64,000 nt of DNA from Acinetobacter sp. NCu2D-2 (GTDB taxonomy: Bacteria; Pseudomonadota; Gammaproteobacteria; Pseudomonadales; Moraxellaceae): assembly GCF_001647675.1 (NCBI RefSeq), contig NZ_CP015594.1:2480001-2544000 (forward strand). The letters are read 5' to 3'. Shown one piece after another: positions 27,363 to 36,097 of the stretch. The notes under the pieces were generated by a model. The model was not told where the DNA came from. It saw only the letters and a program-made list of their open reading frames with translations, and did not search any database. The position numbers and the translations under genes are program-made. Every line of letters starts with the position of its first letter. The stretch's first letter is position 1.

Positions 27363-27833
27363 ATGGCAGTTCGCCGTATTGAAGGTATGTTACATCTCGC
27401 GAACGAAGACCGTTATGCGATTTTAGTTGGTCGTTTTAACAGCTTTGTTGTTGAACATCTGTTAGAAGGTGCCGTTGATACATTGAAACGTCATGGTGTA
27501 TCAGAGGATAATATCACTGTTGTTCACGCCCCTGGTGCTTGGGAACTCCCTATCGTTGCGAAAAAATTAGCTGCGACTGGTCGTTTTGATGCCATCATTG
27601 CGCTTGGTGCAGTGATTCGCGGTAGCACACCTCACTTCGATTTTGTTGCTGGCGAATGTGCCAAAGGTTTAGGCGTAGTTGGTCTAGACGCTGGCCTTCC
27701 AGTCATCAACGGTGTACTCACTACGGATAGTATTGAACAAGCGATTGAACGCTCTGGAACAAAAGCAGGTAATAAAGGTAGTGAAGCTGCCTTGACTGCT
27801 ATTGAAATGGTAAACTTGTTAAAGGCTATTTAA
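27363..27833 (+). CDS. ribH: 6,7-dimethyl-8-ribityllumazine synthase
   Basis: 156 residues with the full lumazine synthase pattern: [59 protein letters not shown] (with the catalytic-site His), and [31 protein letters not shown]. It condenses the ribB product with the ribityl-aminouracil to form lumazine; the protein usually assembles as an icosahedron or decamer. It is tightly placed between ribB and nusB (4 bases to nusB), as in many gammaproteobacteria. Confidence 0.96.
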   Translation: MAVRRIEGMLHLANEDRYAILVGRFNSFVVEHLLEGAVDTLKRHGVSEDNITVVHAPGAWELPIVAKKLAATGRFDAIIALGAVIRGSTPHFDFVAGECAKGLGVVGLDAGLPVINGVLTTDSIEQAIERSGTKAGNKGSEAALTAIEMVNLLKAI

Positions 27834-27837
27834 CGCT

Positions 27838-28287
27838 ATGTCGCAAACACTTCAAGCAACTTATGCAGCAAAACGTAAAGCACGTCGCTTTGCTGTACAA
27901 GGAATTTATGAATGGCAAATGAGCCACAATCCAGTCCATGAGATTGAAGCACGTACACGTGTCGACAATGCCATGCACAAAGTGGATCTTAGCTATTATC
28001 ATGAATTGTTGACCGAGGTGGTTGCCAATCATGAAGCATTGGATGCGCTCTTAATCCCTGTACTCGATCGTGATATTTCAGCACTTGATGGTGTTGAGCT
28101 TGCGACACTTCGTCTTGGCGCTTATGAATTGAAAGAACATCTTGAAATTCCATACCGCGTTGTACTTGATGAAGCTATCGAGTTAGCTAAACATTTCGGC
28201 GGTGCAGATAGCCACAAATACATCAACGGTGTATTAGATCGTTTAGCGACAACTTTACGTGCAGCAGAAAAACAACAAGCCAACTAA
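27838..28287 (+). CDS. nusB: Transcription antitermination factor NusB
   Basis: 149 residues, all-helical. NusB signatures are [16 protein letters not shown] (N-terminal arginine-rich BoxA-binding helix), [23 protein letters not shown] and [33 protein letters not shown]. It binds NusE (S10) and BoxA RNA in the rRNA antitermination complex. It follows ribH in one operon, and thiL follows after 20 bases. Confidence 0.96.
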   Translation: MSQTLQATYAAKRKARRFAVQGIYEWQMSHNPVHEIEARTRVDNAMHKVDLSYYHELLTEVVANHEALDALLIPVLDRDISALDGVELATLRLGAYELKEHLEIPYRVVLDEAIELAKHFGGADSHKYINGVLDRLATTLRAAEKQQAN

Positions 28288-28307
28288 TTTAAAGTCGAAT
28301 TGTTGTA

Positions 28308-29225
28308 ATGGCTGAGTTCTCGATTATCGATACCTATTTTAATCGACATACGTCTACGTCTGTCGATTTAGGTGTGGGTGATGACTCAGCCGTGCTCACT
28401 CCCCCGCCTCAGCAACAATTGGTGATTTGTGCCGATACTTTGGTTGCTGGACGACATTTCCCCTTAGATACAAACCCACATGCAATTGGCTGGAAATCTG
28501 TGGCTGTCAATTTATCTGACATTGCTGCCATGGGTGCTAAACCGCACAGTATTTTATTGGCATTGAGCCTACCCCAAATTGATCATGATTGGCTAAAAGG
28601 TTTCAGCCAAGGTCTCTATGATTGCTGCGATCAATTTGGTGTGCGCTTAATTGGTGGTGACACCACACAAAGTCCGCATTTGACCATCTCAGTGACCGCG
28701 CTGGGTTGGATTGACCAAGGACAGGCAATTACACGTGCTGGCGCTCAAGTTGGCGATTTGATTTGTGTATCAGGTACAGTGGGTGATGCTGCTTTTGGCT
28801 TGCAGCACCGAGGCCATGAATTACAAAAACGATTAGATTACCCCACCCCACGCTGTGAACTCGGACAACACCTTAAAGGCTTGGCCAACAGCATGATTGA
28901 TGTGTCTGATGGCTTAGCGCAAGACCTTGGTCATATCTTGGCTGCATCCAAGGTCGGTGCGGAACTCTATTTAGAAAAACTCCCCCTAAGTCCTGCTTTG
29001 CAACAGCTTCCTGATCAGCAAAAATGGCATTATGCGCTTGCCGGTGGTGACGATTACGAACTTTGTTTTACCATTTCGCCTGATCACTATAAAATACTGA
29101 AACAGCAAACACCGCATGTAAATATAACAATGATTGGCACAATTAATAATACGAACACCTTGAGTCTGCTGCATCATCATGATTCAGTGGTGCTCGATTT
29201 GAATGGATATCAACATTTTGCATAA
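28308..29225 (+). CDS. thiL: Thiamine-monophosphate kinase
   Basis: 305 residues of the AIR-synthase/ThiL fold. VDLGVGDDSAVLTPP, the metal site CADTLVAGRHFP, WKSVAVNLSDIAAMGAKP, and GGDTTQSP followed by ISVTALG are in place, as are IDVSDGLAQDLGHI and AGGDDYELCFT. It phosphorylates thiamine monophosphate to thiamine diphosphate with ATP. The last 23 bases overlap the start of pgpA, implying translational coupling. Confidence 0.95.
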   Translation: MAEFSIIDTYFNRHTSTSVDLGVGDDSAVLTPPPQQQLVICADTLVAGRHFPLDTNPHAIGWKSVAVNLSDIAAMGAKPHSILLALSLPQIDHDWLKGFSQGLYDCCDQFGVRLIGGDTTQSPHLTISVTALGWIDQGQAITRAGAQVGDLICVSGTVGDAAFGLQHRGHELQKRLDYPTPRCELGQHLKGLANSMIDVSDGLAQDLGHILAASKVGAELYLEKLPLSPALQQLPDQQKWHYALAGGDDYELCFTISPDHYKILKQQTPHVNITMIGTINNTNTLSLLHHHDSVVLDLNGYQHFA

Positions 29226-29724
29226 GCCTAAAATTAATTTTAAAGCCATGTCATGGCCAAATCGACTCATTGTCTTCTGTGGTGTAGGTTTTGGTTCAGG
29301 ACTTTTACCGAAAGCACCCGGTACTTTCGGTTCTGCTTTTGCACTACTTTTTGTGCCGATTTGGCTTGCAATTGGTTTTTTCAACTCTATTTTAGCCATT
29401 GTACTGATGTCAATTCTTGGCATTTATATTTGTGGTCAAACTGCCAAAGTGATGGGCGTACACGATGATGGACGTATTGTTTGGGACGAGTTCGCCGGAC
29501 AATCCATCACCTTTTTACCCATTTTGTATTTGGGTCAAATGAATGTCTGGTGGGTGATCATTGGTTTTGCCCTATTTCGTTTATTTGATGTTTGGAAACC
29601 ATGGCCAATCCGTGTCATCGATCGTCAAGTCGGTGGTGGTTTTGGTATTATGTTTGACGATATTGTTGCCGGCATTTGGGCCGCCATCTGTATTGCCATC
29701 TACCTCTATATTTCAATGGCTTAA
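29203..29724 (+). CDS. pgpA: Phosphatidylglycerophosphatase A
   Basis: 173 residues. PgpA features are GVGFGSGLLPKAPGTFGSAFALL near the N-terminus, GVHDDGRIVWDEFAGQSIT (acidic active-site region) and FRLFDVWKPWPIRVIDRQVGGGFGIMFDDIVAGI. Three to four membrane helices are seen. It removes the phosphate from phosphatidylglycerol phosphate in the inner membrane. The gene overlaps the thiL end by 23 bases. An internal ATG at 29248 could also start the protein, but the longer form matches the usual N-terminal length. Confidence 0.93.
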   Translation: MDINILHKPKINFKAMSWPNRLIVFCGVGFGSGLLPKAPGTFGSAFALLFVPIWLAIGFFNSILAIVLMSILGIYICGQTAKVMGVHDDGRIVWDEFAGQSITFLPILYLGQMNVWWVIIGFALFRLFDVWKPWPIRVIDRQVGGGFGIMFDDIVAGIWAAICIAIYLYISMA

Positions 29725-29745
29725 GCCAAGTTTCTAAGGTGTAAT

Positions 29746-31110
29746 ATGTCAACTTCTGTGATTATTCTTGCTGCAGGTAAAGGCACTCGAATGCGTTCGA
29801 GTTTACCCAAAGTGTTGCAGCCGCTCGCAGGACGCCCTCTACTCGCTCATGTCATTGAAACTACAAAACAATTAAATGCTGAAAATATCATTACTATTTA
29901 TGGACATGGTGGTGATTTGGTTCAACAGGCCTTTGCACATGAACAGGTGCAATGGGTTGAGCAAAAAGAACAATTGGGGACAGGTCATGCGGTCAAAGTG
30001 ACTTTACCTGTTCTACCACAAACAGGCGTATCTTTAATCTTATCAGGTGATGTTCCGTGTATTCGCCCTGCCACATTACAGCGTTTGCTCGATGTATCGA
30101 CTGAAACCGGAATTGGTTTGGTCACATTAACCCTGCCAGATGCAACAGGTTATGGCCGTATTGTACGTAAGAATGGTGAGATTCAAGCCATTGTTGAGCA
30201 TAAAGATGCATCAGATGAACAACGCCAGATTAAAGAAATTAACACCGGTATTTACTGCGTCAGCAATGCCAAATTGCACGAGTGGTTACCACGTTTAAGT
30301 AATCATAATGCACAGGGCGAATATTACCTGACTGACATCGTAGCCATGGCGCTTGCCGATGGCATGCAGGTGGTTTCTGTCGAACCTGAGCAAGCCTTTG
30401 AAGTAGACGGTGTCAATGACCGCGTACAGCTTGCAGCCTTAGAACGTCAATTCCAAACGGCTCAAGCCAAAGCATTGATGCAACAAGGTGTGCATTTGAT
30501 TGATCCAAGTCGTTTTGACCTGCGTGGTACGCTTAAAGTCGGTCAGGATGTGCGTATTGATATTAATGTGATTATTGAAGGCGAGTGTGAACTCGGTGAT
30601 GGCGTTGAAATTGGTGCAGGCTGTGTGCTTAAAAATACCAAAATTGCAGCGGGCACCAAAGTTCAGCCTTATAGCGTATTTGATAGCGCCATTGTCGGTG
30701 AAAATACGCAAATTGGTCCATTTGCCCGTCTACGTCCTGGTGCAAAATTGGCTGCCGAAGTTCACATTGGTAACTTTGTTGAAGTAAAAAATAGTACGAT
30801 CGGTCACGGCTCAAAAGCCAATCACTTTACTTACCTGGGTGATGCAGAAGTTGGCTCAGGCTCAAATATTGGTGCTGGTACGATTACCTGTAACTACGAT
30901 GGTGCCAATAAATTTAAAACCATTATTGGTGATCGTGCCTTTATTGGTTCAAACAGTTCATTGGTTGCCCCTGTTCAAATTGGCAACGGTGCAACTGTTG
31001 GTGCAGGCTCAACCATCACCCGTGATGTAGCAGAGAACAGTTTAGCGGTAGAACGTTCGAAGCAATTTGCCAAAGAAAATTATCAACGTCCGCAAAAGAT
31101 CAAGAAATAA
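29746..31110 (+). CDS. glmU: Bifunctional UDP-N-acetylglucosamine pyrophosphorylase / glucosamine-1-phosphate acetyltransferase
   Basis: 454 residues. The N-terminal uridyltransferase has [26 protein letters not shown] and the UDP-GlcNAc site EQLGTGHA...LSGDVP. The C-terminal left-handed beta helix (from about 250) shows hexapeptide repeats ([30 protein letters not shown]) and the acetyltransferase His in HFTYLGD. It makes UDP-GlcNAc for peptidoglycan, LOS and capsule. glmS follows after 12 bases; together they supply the aminosugar pathway. Confidence 0.97.
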   Translation: MSTSVIILAAGKGTRMRSSLPKVLQPLAGRPLLAHVIETTKQLNAENIITIYGHGGDLVQQAFAHEQVQWVEQKEQLGTGHAVKVTLPVLPQTGVSLILSGDVPCIRPATLQRLLDVSTETGIGLVTLTLPDATGYGRIVRKNGEIQAIVEHKDASDEQRQIKEINTGIYCVSNAKLHEWLPRLSNHNAQGEYYLTDIVAMALADGMQVVSVEPEQAFEVDGVNDRVQLAALERQFQTAQAKALMQQGVHLIDPSRFDLRGTLKVGQDVRIDINVIIEGECELGDGVEIGAGCVLKNTKIAAGTKVQPYSVFDSAIVGENTQIGPFARLRPGAKLAAEVHIGNFVEVKNSTIGHGSKANHFTYLGDAEVGSGSNIGAGTITCNYDGANKFKTIIGDRAFIGSNSSLVAPVQIGNGATVGAGSTITRDVAENSLAVERSKQFAKENYQRPQKIKK

Positions 31111-31122
31111 GAGGAAATCATC

Positions 31123-32961
31123 ATGTGTGGTATCGTCGGTGGCGTTGCAGAACGTAATATCAGTACTATTCTGATTGAAGGCTTAAAACGCCTTGAATAC
31201 CGTGGCTATGATTCAGCTGGTCTTGCACTCGTGAATGCAGAGCAAGTTCTACGTGAACGTCGTGTTGGTAAAGTGACCAACCTTGAACAAGCTGTCAATG
31301 CATCCAAAATCACAGGTTCACTTGGGATTGCGCACACCCGTTGGGCAACCCATGGTAAACCAACTGAAGCCAATGCCCACCCGCATATCTCTGGCAATGT
31401 AGCCGTAGTACATAACGGTATTATTGAAAATTATCAAGAACTTAAAGATGATCTTGAAGCTTTAGGTTATGTGTTTACCTCACAAACAGATACCGAAGTG
31501 GTTGCTCATTTGGTCAATCATGCACTGAAAAGCACACCAAGTTTACTTGAAGCCGTCAAACAAGTCGTGCCTCAACTCAAAGGTGCCTATGCACTTGGAA
31601 TTGCGCATACCGACCATCCTGATGAATTGATTACGGTACGTGAAGGTTCGCCATTGGTGATTGGTGTTGGTATTGGTGAAAACTTTATTAGTTCAGACCA
31701 ATTGGCGCTGTTACCGATCACCAACCGTTTTATTTACCTTGAAGAAGGTGATATTGCACGCTTAACCCGTAATAGCATTGAAGTTTTCGCGAATGGTCAA
31801 CGTGTGGAACGTCCAATTAAAGAATTGGATGCTACGGTGAGCAATGCCTCAAAAGGCGAATATAAGCATTACATGCTGAAAGAAATTTACGAGCAGCCAG
31901 AAGCCATTAAACAAACCATTTCTCAAGCGTTAAATGGTAATGCACTGCGTGAAGATTTCTTGGCATCTGCAGTAACAGACTTTTCCAACATTCAACAAGT
32001 GCAAATTATTGCCTGTGGGACCAGCTACCACGCGGGTATGATTGCAAAATATTGGTTTGAACAACTGATTGATTTGCCGTGCCAAGTCGAAATTGCCAGC
32101 GAATTCCGTTATCGTACACCCGTCATTGTTAACAATACACTGTATGTGTGTATTTCTCAGTCTGGTGAAACAGCCGATACCTTAGCAGCACTTCGTGATA
32201 CACAAAAACGTGCAGCTGCCAAAGGCTTAAATATCACCACCATGACCATTTGCAATGTCGCAACATCGTCAATGGTTCGTGAAACCAATCATAGCTTATT
32301 GACCCTTGCTGGCCCTGAAATTGGTGTGGCATCAACCAAAGCCTTTACCACTCAGCTTGCTGCGCTTATGTTGTTGATTTTAAAAATTGGTCAAATCAAA
32401 CACACTATTTCAGAAGATGCCATTGCAAAAATTGTGGCTGAATTGTGGCATACGCCAAAAGTGATTTTGGATACACTGCAAAATAATGCTGAAATTTTGC
32501 GCCTGTCTGAATTGTTTGTTGAAAAACAGCACTGCTTGTTCTTAGGTCGCGGCACGCACTTCCCAATTGCGTTGGAAGGTGCATTGAAACTGAAAGAGAT
32601 TTCATATATTCATGCCGAAGGTTATGCTGCTGGTGAACTGAAACATGGTCCATTAGCATTGGTTGATAACGATATGCCTGTAGTAATTTTGGCACCGAAG
32701 GATGACATGCTCGACAAGCTAAAATCCAATATGGAAGAAGTTCAAGCACGTGGCGGTGAACTTTTTGTCTTTGCCGATGAAAACAGCGGAATTAAAGCGA
32801 AAGACCGTCAACATGTGGTGAATGTCCCAACTGTTGATCCGGTATTGGCACCAATTGTGTATAGCATTCCAGTACAACTTCTTTCTTATCATGTTGCAGT
32901 TCTGCGAGGTACGGACGTTGACCAACCACGTAACCTTGCGAAATCTGTGACTGTTGAATAA
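31123..32961 (+). CDS. glmS: Glutamine-fructose-6-phosphate aminotransferase (isomerising)
   Basis: 612 residues starting MCGIVGGVAERN, so the nucleophile Cys is residue 2 after Met removal. The glutaminase domain has RRVGKVTNL, THTRWATHG-type residues (AHTRWATHGKP) and HNGIIENY. Two SIS sugar-isomerase domains follow (ACGTSYHAGMIAKYW, SQSGETADTLAAL, GRGTHFPIALEGALKLKEISYIHAEGYAAGELKHGP). The C-terminus DVDQPRNLAKSVTVE is the conserved stretch recognised as DNA by the Tn7 targeting protein TnsD. It forms glucosamine 6-phosphate. A Tn7-like element is inserted 24 bases after the stop codon. Confidence 0.97.
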   Translation: MCGIVGGVAERNISTILIEGLKRLEYRGYDSAGLALVNAEQVLRERRVGKVTNLEQAVNASKITGSLGIAHTRWATHGKPTEANAHPHISGNVAVVHNGIIENYQELKDDLEALGYVFTSQTDTEVVAHLVNHALKSTPSLLEAVKQVVPQLKGAYALGIAHTDHPDELITVREGSPLVIGVGIGENFISSDQLALLPITNRFIYLEEGDIARLTRNSIEVFANGQRVERPIKELDATVSNASKGEYKHYMLKEIYEQPEAIKQTISQALNGNALREDFLASAVTDFSNIQQVQIIACGTSYHAGMIAKYWFEQLIDLPCQVEIASEFRYRTPVIVNNTLYVCISQSGETADTLAALRDTQKRAAAKGLNITTMTICNVATSSMVRETNHSLLTLAGPEIGVASTKAFTTQLAALMLLILKIGQIKHTISEDAIAKIVAELWHTPKVILDTLQNNAEILRLSELFVEKQHCLFLGRGTHFPIALEGALKLKEISYIHAEGYAAGELKHGPLALVDNDMPVVILAPKDDMLDKLKSNMEEVQARGGELFVFADENSGIKAKDRQHVVNVPTVDPVLAPIVYSIPVQLLSYHVAVLRGTDVDQPRNLAKSVTVE

Positions 32962-32968
32962 TTTTTTT

Positions 32969-32985
32969 GAGGCTGATCATTCAGC
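32969..32985 (+). terminator. glmS terminator split by the transposon (left part)
   Basis: GAGGCTGA-TCAT-TCAGC is the left arm, loop and first five bases of the right arm of a hairpin. The remaining CTC and the T-rich tail (CTCTTTTCATTTT) now lie at 41234 onward, beyond the transposon. Joined through one TCAGC they give a perfect 8-bp stem. As it stands only a 5-bp stem (GCTGA/TCAGC) without a T-run remains after glmS, so read-through into the element is likely. Confidence 0.8.
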
Positions 32986-33050
32986 TGTATTTAGGTAATA
33001 AAGTATCACCCTAGGTAATATAGTTTCATCTTTAGCAATAAAGTATCATC
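32986..33050. repeat. Right end: three tandem 20-bp TnsB-type binding sites
   Basis: Sites at 32991-33010, 33011-33030 and 33031-33050 repeat the pattern TNAG(G/C)AATA(A/T)AGT(A/T)TCA(C/T)C without gaps, preceded by the terminal TGTAT. Tight packing at the tnsA end is the Tn7 right-end arrangement. They end 5 bases before the tnsA -35 box, so TnsB binding could repress the tns operon. Confidence 0.85.
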
Positions 33051-33055
33051 TCATA

Positions 33056-33084
33056 TTGATTAAAGATTGATCGCCTGCTATTCT
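33056..33084 (+). promoter_or_regulatory. Promoter of tnsA
   Basis: TTGATT (33056-33061) and TATTCT (33079-33084) with a 17-base spacer; transcription would start near 33091, about 24 bases before the tnsA ATG. The -10 box lies in the left arm of the palindrome at 33070-33109. Confidence 0.65.
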
Positions 33085-33109
33085 GAATAAATAAAGAATA
33101 GCGGGCGAT
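33070..33109. promoter_or_regulatory. 40-bp palindrome over the tnsA promoter and start region
   Basis: Arms 33070-33084 (ATCGCCTGCTATTCT) and 33095-33109 (AGAATAGCGGGCGAT) are complementary at 14 of 15 positions, and the remaining pair is a G-U wobble in RNA; the spacer is 10 bases. It ends 5 bases before the tnsA ATG, and no ribosome site is visible between. It may be an operator, or a hairpin in read-through mRNA that blocks tnsA translation. Confidence 0.75.
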
Positions 33110-33114
33110 TTGTT

Positions 33115-33918
33115 ATGGTTACAGAACATCAGCAGAAACGCTGGATCAAAGAAGGACGTGGTCAAGGCTATCTAAAAGATTATAAGCCATGGATTACTGT
33201 ACGAGATGTTAGCTCAAAAGGTCGTTCTCACCGAGTTTTTGGCCATACAACGAAACGCACCCATCATTTATTATCTGATTTAGAACTTGCAATTTTTCTA
33301 CTTTTAGACTGGAATCCGTTAATTACTGATATCAGAGAGCAGTTCCCCTTGCCTCTCAACACTACGCTCGAAATTTCAGAAGGAGCCCAAATATCTCACC
33401 CCAAAATTAAAGATACTCTACAAACTATAAGTTCAAGTTTTTATGTAAATAGTCAAAGTACTAACCAACCAAATTTTGTCATCCGAACTAAATACACAAA
33501 TAGCTTAAAGGATGAGAGAATCATTGAAAAACTAGAGCTTGAGCGTAGATATTGGAAAAGTACAGATACACCTTGGTATATCCTTACAGAAAAAGAAATT
33601 CCTTCCGTTATTTTGAATAACATCAAATGGCTTTATCCAGCCATGAGAGAATCTAGTACTGAAATTTACAATCGTTTAAACGATTATATTCATATATTTA
33701 CACAGTATCCTGAGCTCGACTTAATTACTTTAAGTAAAAAAATAGATCAAGTGTATAATTTAACGATTGGTACGTCTTTAGCTGAGCTCCGAGAACTGCT
33801 TGCTCAACGCTATTTTATTTTCGATATAACTAAAGACTATAAAAAGATTAAAGCCTCTGAGATCAAGTTAGGAAATTTTGAAATATGGGAGGAGATTCGC
33901 CATGTTTCGAATCAATAG
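33115..33918 (+). CDS. tnsA: TnsA endonuclease subunit with Ser in place of catalytic Asp114
   Basis: 267 residues, aligning to Tn7 TnsA almost without gaps: KEGRGQGYLKDYKPWITV, HHLLSDLELAIFL, DIREQFPL, EKLELERRYW. TnsA cuts the 5' ends of the element in the TnsAB transposase, freeing it from the donor. Of the Tn7 catalytic residues, E63 corresponds to Glu57 and K132 to Lys126, but the STDF segment holding D114 reads SSSF, giving Ser108. Codon AGT differs from either Asp codon by two changes. The protein is otherwise intact, so it may keep TnsB/TnsC contacts while lacking nuclease activity. The 3' end overlaps tnsB by 17 bases. Confidence 0.93.
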   Translation: MVTEHQQKRWIKEGRGQGYLKDYKPWITVRDVSSKGRSHRVFGHTTKRTHHLLSDLELAIFLLLDWNPLITDIREQFPLPLNTTLEISEGAQISHPKIKDTLQTISSSFYVNSQSTNQPNFVIRTKYTNSLKDERIIEKLELERRYWKSTDTPWYILTEKEIPSVILNNIKWLYPAMRESSTEIYNRLNDYIHIFTQYPELDLITLSKKIDQVYNLTIGTSLAELRELLAQRYFIFDITKDYKKIKASEIKLGNFEIWEEIRHVSNQ

Positions 33919-36064
33919 TGTATATAAATTTCAAGGTAAAGATTACCGCATTCTTAAAATTATTCCTTCTCATATTATCTGGATTGATTTAAATCATCCT
34001 AATGCTAATCCCTCTATAATAAAAAAAGAAGAACTGATTACAGCCATAGAAGTAGGCGAAGCAGAAATAACCGATGATCCTTTTGCCGATATCTCCTTGA
34101 TTAATGTGACAGAAGGCTCTGTACAGCAAAAAAAACGTGATATGGGAATGAACATTATAGATTTACTCATATCTAATGAGCATTTCTATGATCCATCTAT
34201 TCGTTTTAGCCTTGTTAAAATAATTATTGAGCAGCATAAAACAACTCATCAAACCATTTATAGATTAGCACGTCGATACTGGCAACGAGGTCAAACACCA
34301 AATGCACTTATTCCCAGTTATAACAATTCTGGTGCTAAAGGTGTTAAACGTATTGCAAAAAATAAAAAACTAGGTAGGCCAAGAAAATATAGTGAAGGTG
34401 TTGGTGCATTAGTTGATCAGAATGTCGAGCGACTTTTCAGAATTAATATTAATAAATATATGTTAACGAAGGATAAATATTCTTTGAGTTATGCCTATCG
34501 TAAATTTTCTACGATGTATCATTCATTATTTCCAGATATTGCTGATAGCGAAATTCCGACCATCTGGCAATTTAAATATTTTTATGAGCGTGAGTTTCCA
34601 AAAGTAACTCAACTTACTGCTCGAACCAATCCAATTATCTATGCAAAAGACATCCGAGAGCTCCATTCAACTGTCAACACCCAAGTCCTAGGGCCAGGTT
34701 CTCGCTATGAAATTGATGCAACCATTGCTGATATTTATCTTGTATCAGATTCAGATCGTGCCTGTATTGTCGGAAGACCCACTATTTATTTAGTTGCTGA
34801 CGTATTTAGTAGAATGGTGGTTGGTTTCTATATTGGATTTGAAAATGCCTCCTATGTAACTGCAATGCAAGCTCTACAAGTCGCCATGACAGATAAAGTT
34901 GAGTTATGCAAACAATATGGTTATGAAATTACATATGATGACTGGCCATGTATTGGATTACCCGATGCTATTTTAGCAGATCGAGGAGAATTATTAGGGC
35001 ATCAGATTGAAGCTTTAGAATATAACTTTTCTATTCGTATCGAAAATACTGCACCTTATCGTGGAGATTTAAAACCAATTGTTGAACGTTATTTCAGAAC
35101 TATTCAGACAAAATTTAAGCCTTTTGCTTCTGGTGTAGTACAACAGGTTAAAGAAAAAAAACGTGGGGGCTCTGACTACCGGTTAGATGCAACACTTACT
35201 ATAACTGAATTTAAGCAGATCATTATTGGTTCAATACTTGCACATAATACATCACATCAATTGACAACTTATGATCGTGATATAGATATGCCTAGCGATT
35301 TGCCTTTAGTTCCTATTCATTTATGGAATTGGGGAATACAACATCGTGTGGGTCAGTTAAAACAAGTTTCTGAAAAAGCATTACGTGTTGCTTTATTACC
35401 TAAAATTAAAGCGACCTTGTCTGACCTTGGCCTAAAAATGTTTGGAGTATTTTATAATTGCCCTGAAATATATAAACAAGGCTGGATGCATCGTAAAAAA
35501 TCTATTTCTCGTCCAGAATCATTTCAAGTGGCTTATGATCCAAGTAATGCAGAAATAATTTATGTGTTTTATCAGGAGCATAGTTTAGATTATTGGGAAG
35601 CTACACTTTCTCCAAGATCTAGAGAATTCATGGGCTGTAGTTTTTGGGAAGTTTGGCAGGTTCAACACGAACAAAAGAAAACAAAAGCCGCTCAAAATCT
35701 AAAAACCAATAGGTCTCAAGCAAACCTTGAAGAACATATTGAATCAATTATTGCTCGGGCAGATGCAAAAAAACCTTCTTCAACACTTAGTAAAAAAGAA
35801 CGTTTAACTGATCTTCGTAAAAATAAACAAGCTGAAAAAGATAGTGAACGATTGAAACAGAGAAACAACAGCCAAAAATCGTCAAAATCTGCCTTTACGG
35901 TTCTAGACCACTCTGAACAGTCTTCAGAAAATCAAAGTAATATTATTCCTATGCCTAAGTCTAGACAATTTATAGATTTAGAAAATGATGAAGATTACAA
36001 ACTACGTTTTGGCATTTATCAAGAGTTACTAGATGACCTTGGAGATTCTGGCGATGAAAATTGA
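33902..36064 (+). CDS. tnsB: TnsB DDE transposase subunit
   Basis: 720 residues from the ATG at 33902, chosen because GGAGGAG lies at 33888-33894. A longer frame begins at 33878. The retroviral-integrase-type core carries Asp272 (YEIDAT), Asp360 (LADRGE) and Glu395 (PIVERYF), one position off the Tn7 TnsB triad D273/D361/E396, so catalysis should be intact. N-terminal helix-turn-helix domains bind the end repeats. The basic C-terminal tail (about 590-690) fits the TnsC-contacting region. TnsB cuts 3' ends and joins them to the target. It overlaps tnsA by 17 bases. Confidence 0.95.
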   Translation: MFRINSVYKFQGKDYRILKIIPSHIIWIDLNHPNANPSIIKKEELITAIEVGEAEITDDPFADISLINVTEGSVQQKKRDMGMNIIDLLISNEHFYDPSIRFSLVKIIIEQHKTTHQTIYRLARRYWQRGQTPNALIPSYNNSGAKGVKRIAKNKKLGRPRKYSEGVGALVDQNVERLFRININKYMLTKDKYSLSYAYRKFSTMYHSLFPDIADSEIPTIWQFKYFYEREFPKVTQLTARTNPIIYAKDIRELHSTVNTQVLGPGSRYEIDATIADIYLVSDSDRACIVGRPTIYLVADVFSRMVVGFYIGFENASYVTAMQALQVAMTDKVELCKQYGYEITYDDWPCIGLPDAILADRGELLGHQIEALEYNFSIRIENTAPYRGDLKPIVERYFRTIQTKFKPFASGVVQQVKEKKRGGSDYRLDATLTITEFKQIIIGSILAHNTSHQLTTYDRDIDMPSDLPLVPIHLWNWGIQHRVGQLKQVSEKALRVALLPKIKATLSDLGLKMFGVFYNCPEIYKQGWMHRKKSISRPESFQVAYDPSNAEIIYVFYQEHSLDYWEATLSPRSREFMGCSFWEVWQVQHEQKKTKAAQNLKTNRSQANLEEHIESIIARADAKKPSSTLSKKERLTDLRKNKQAEKDSERLKQRNNSQKSSKSAFTVLDHSEQSSENQSNIIPMPKSRQFIDLENDEDYKLRFGIYQELLDDLGDSGDEN

Positions 36065-36097
36065 TATTCACTAAATTCAAATAAGCGGGATACAATT

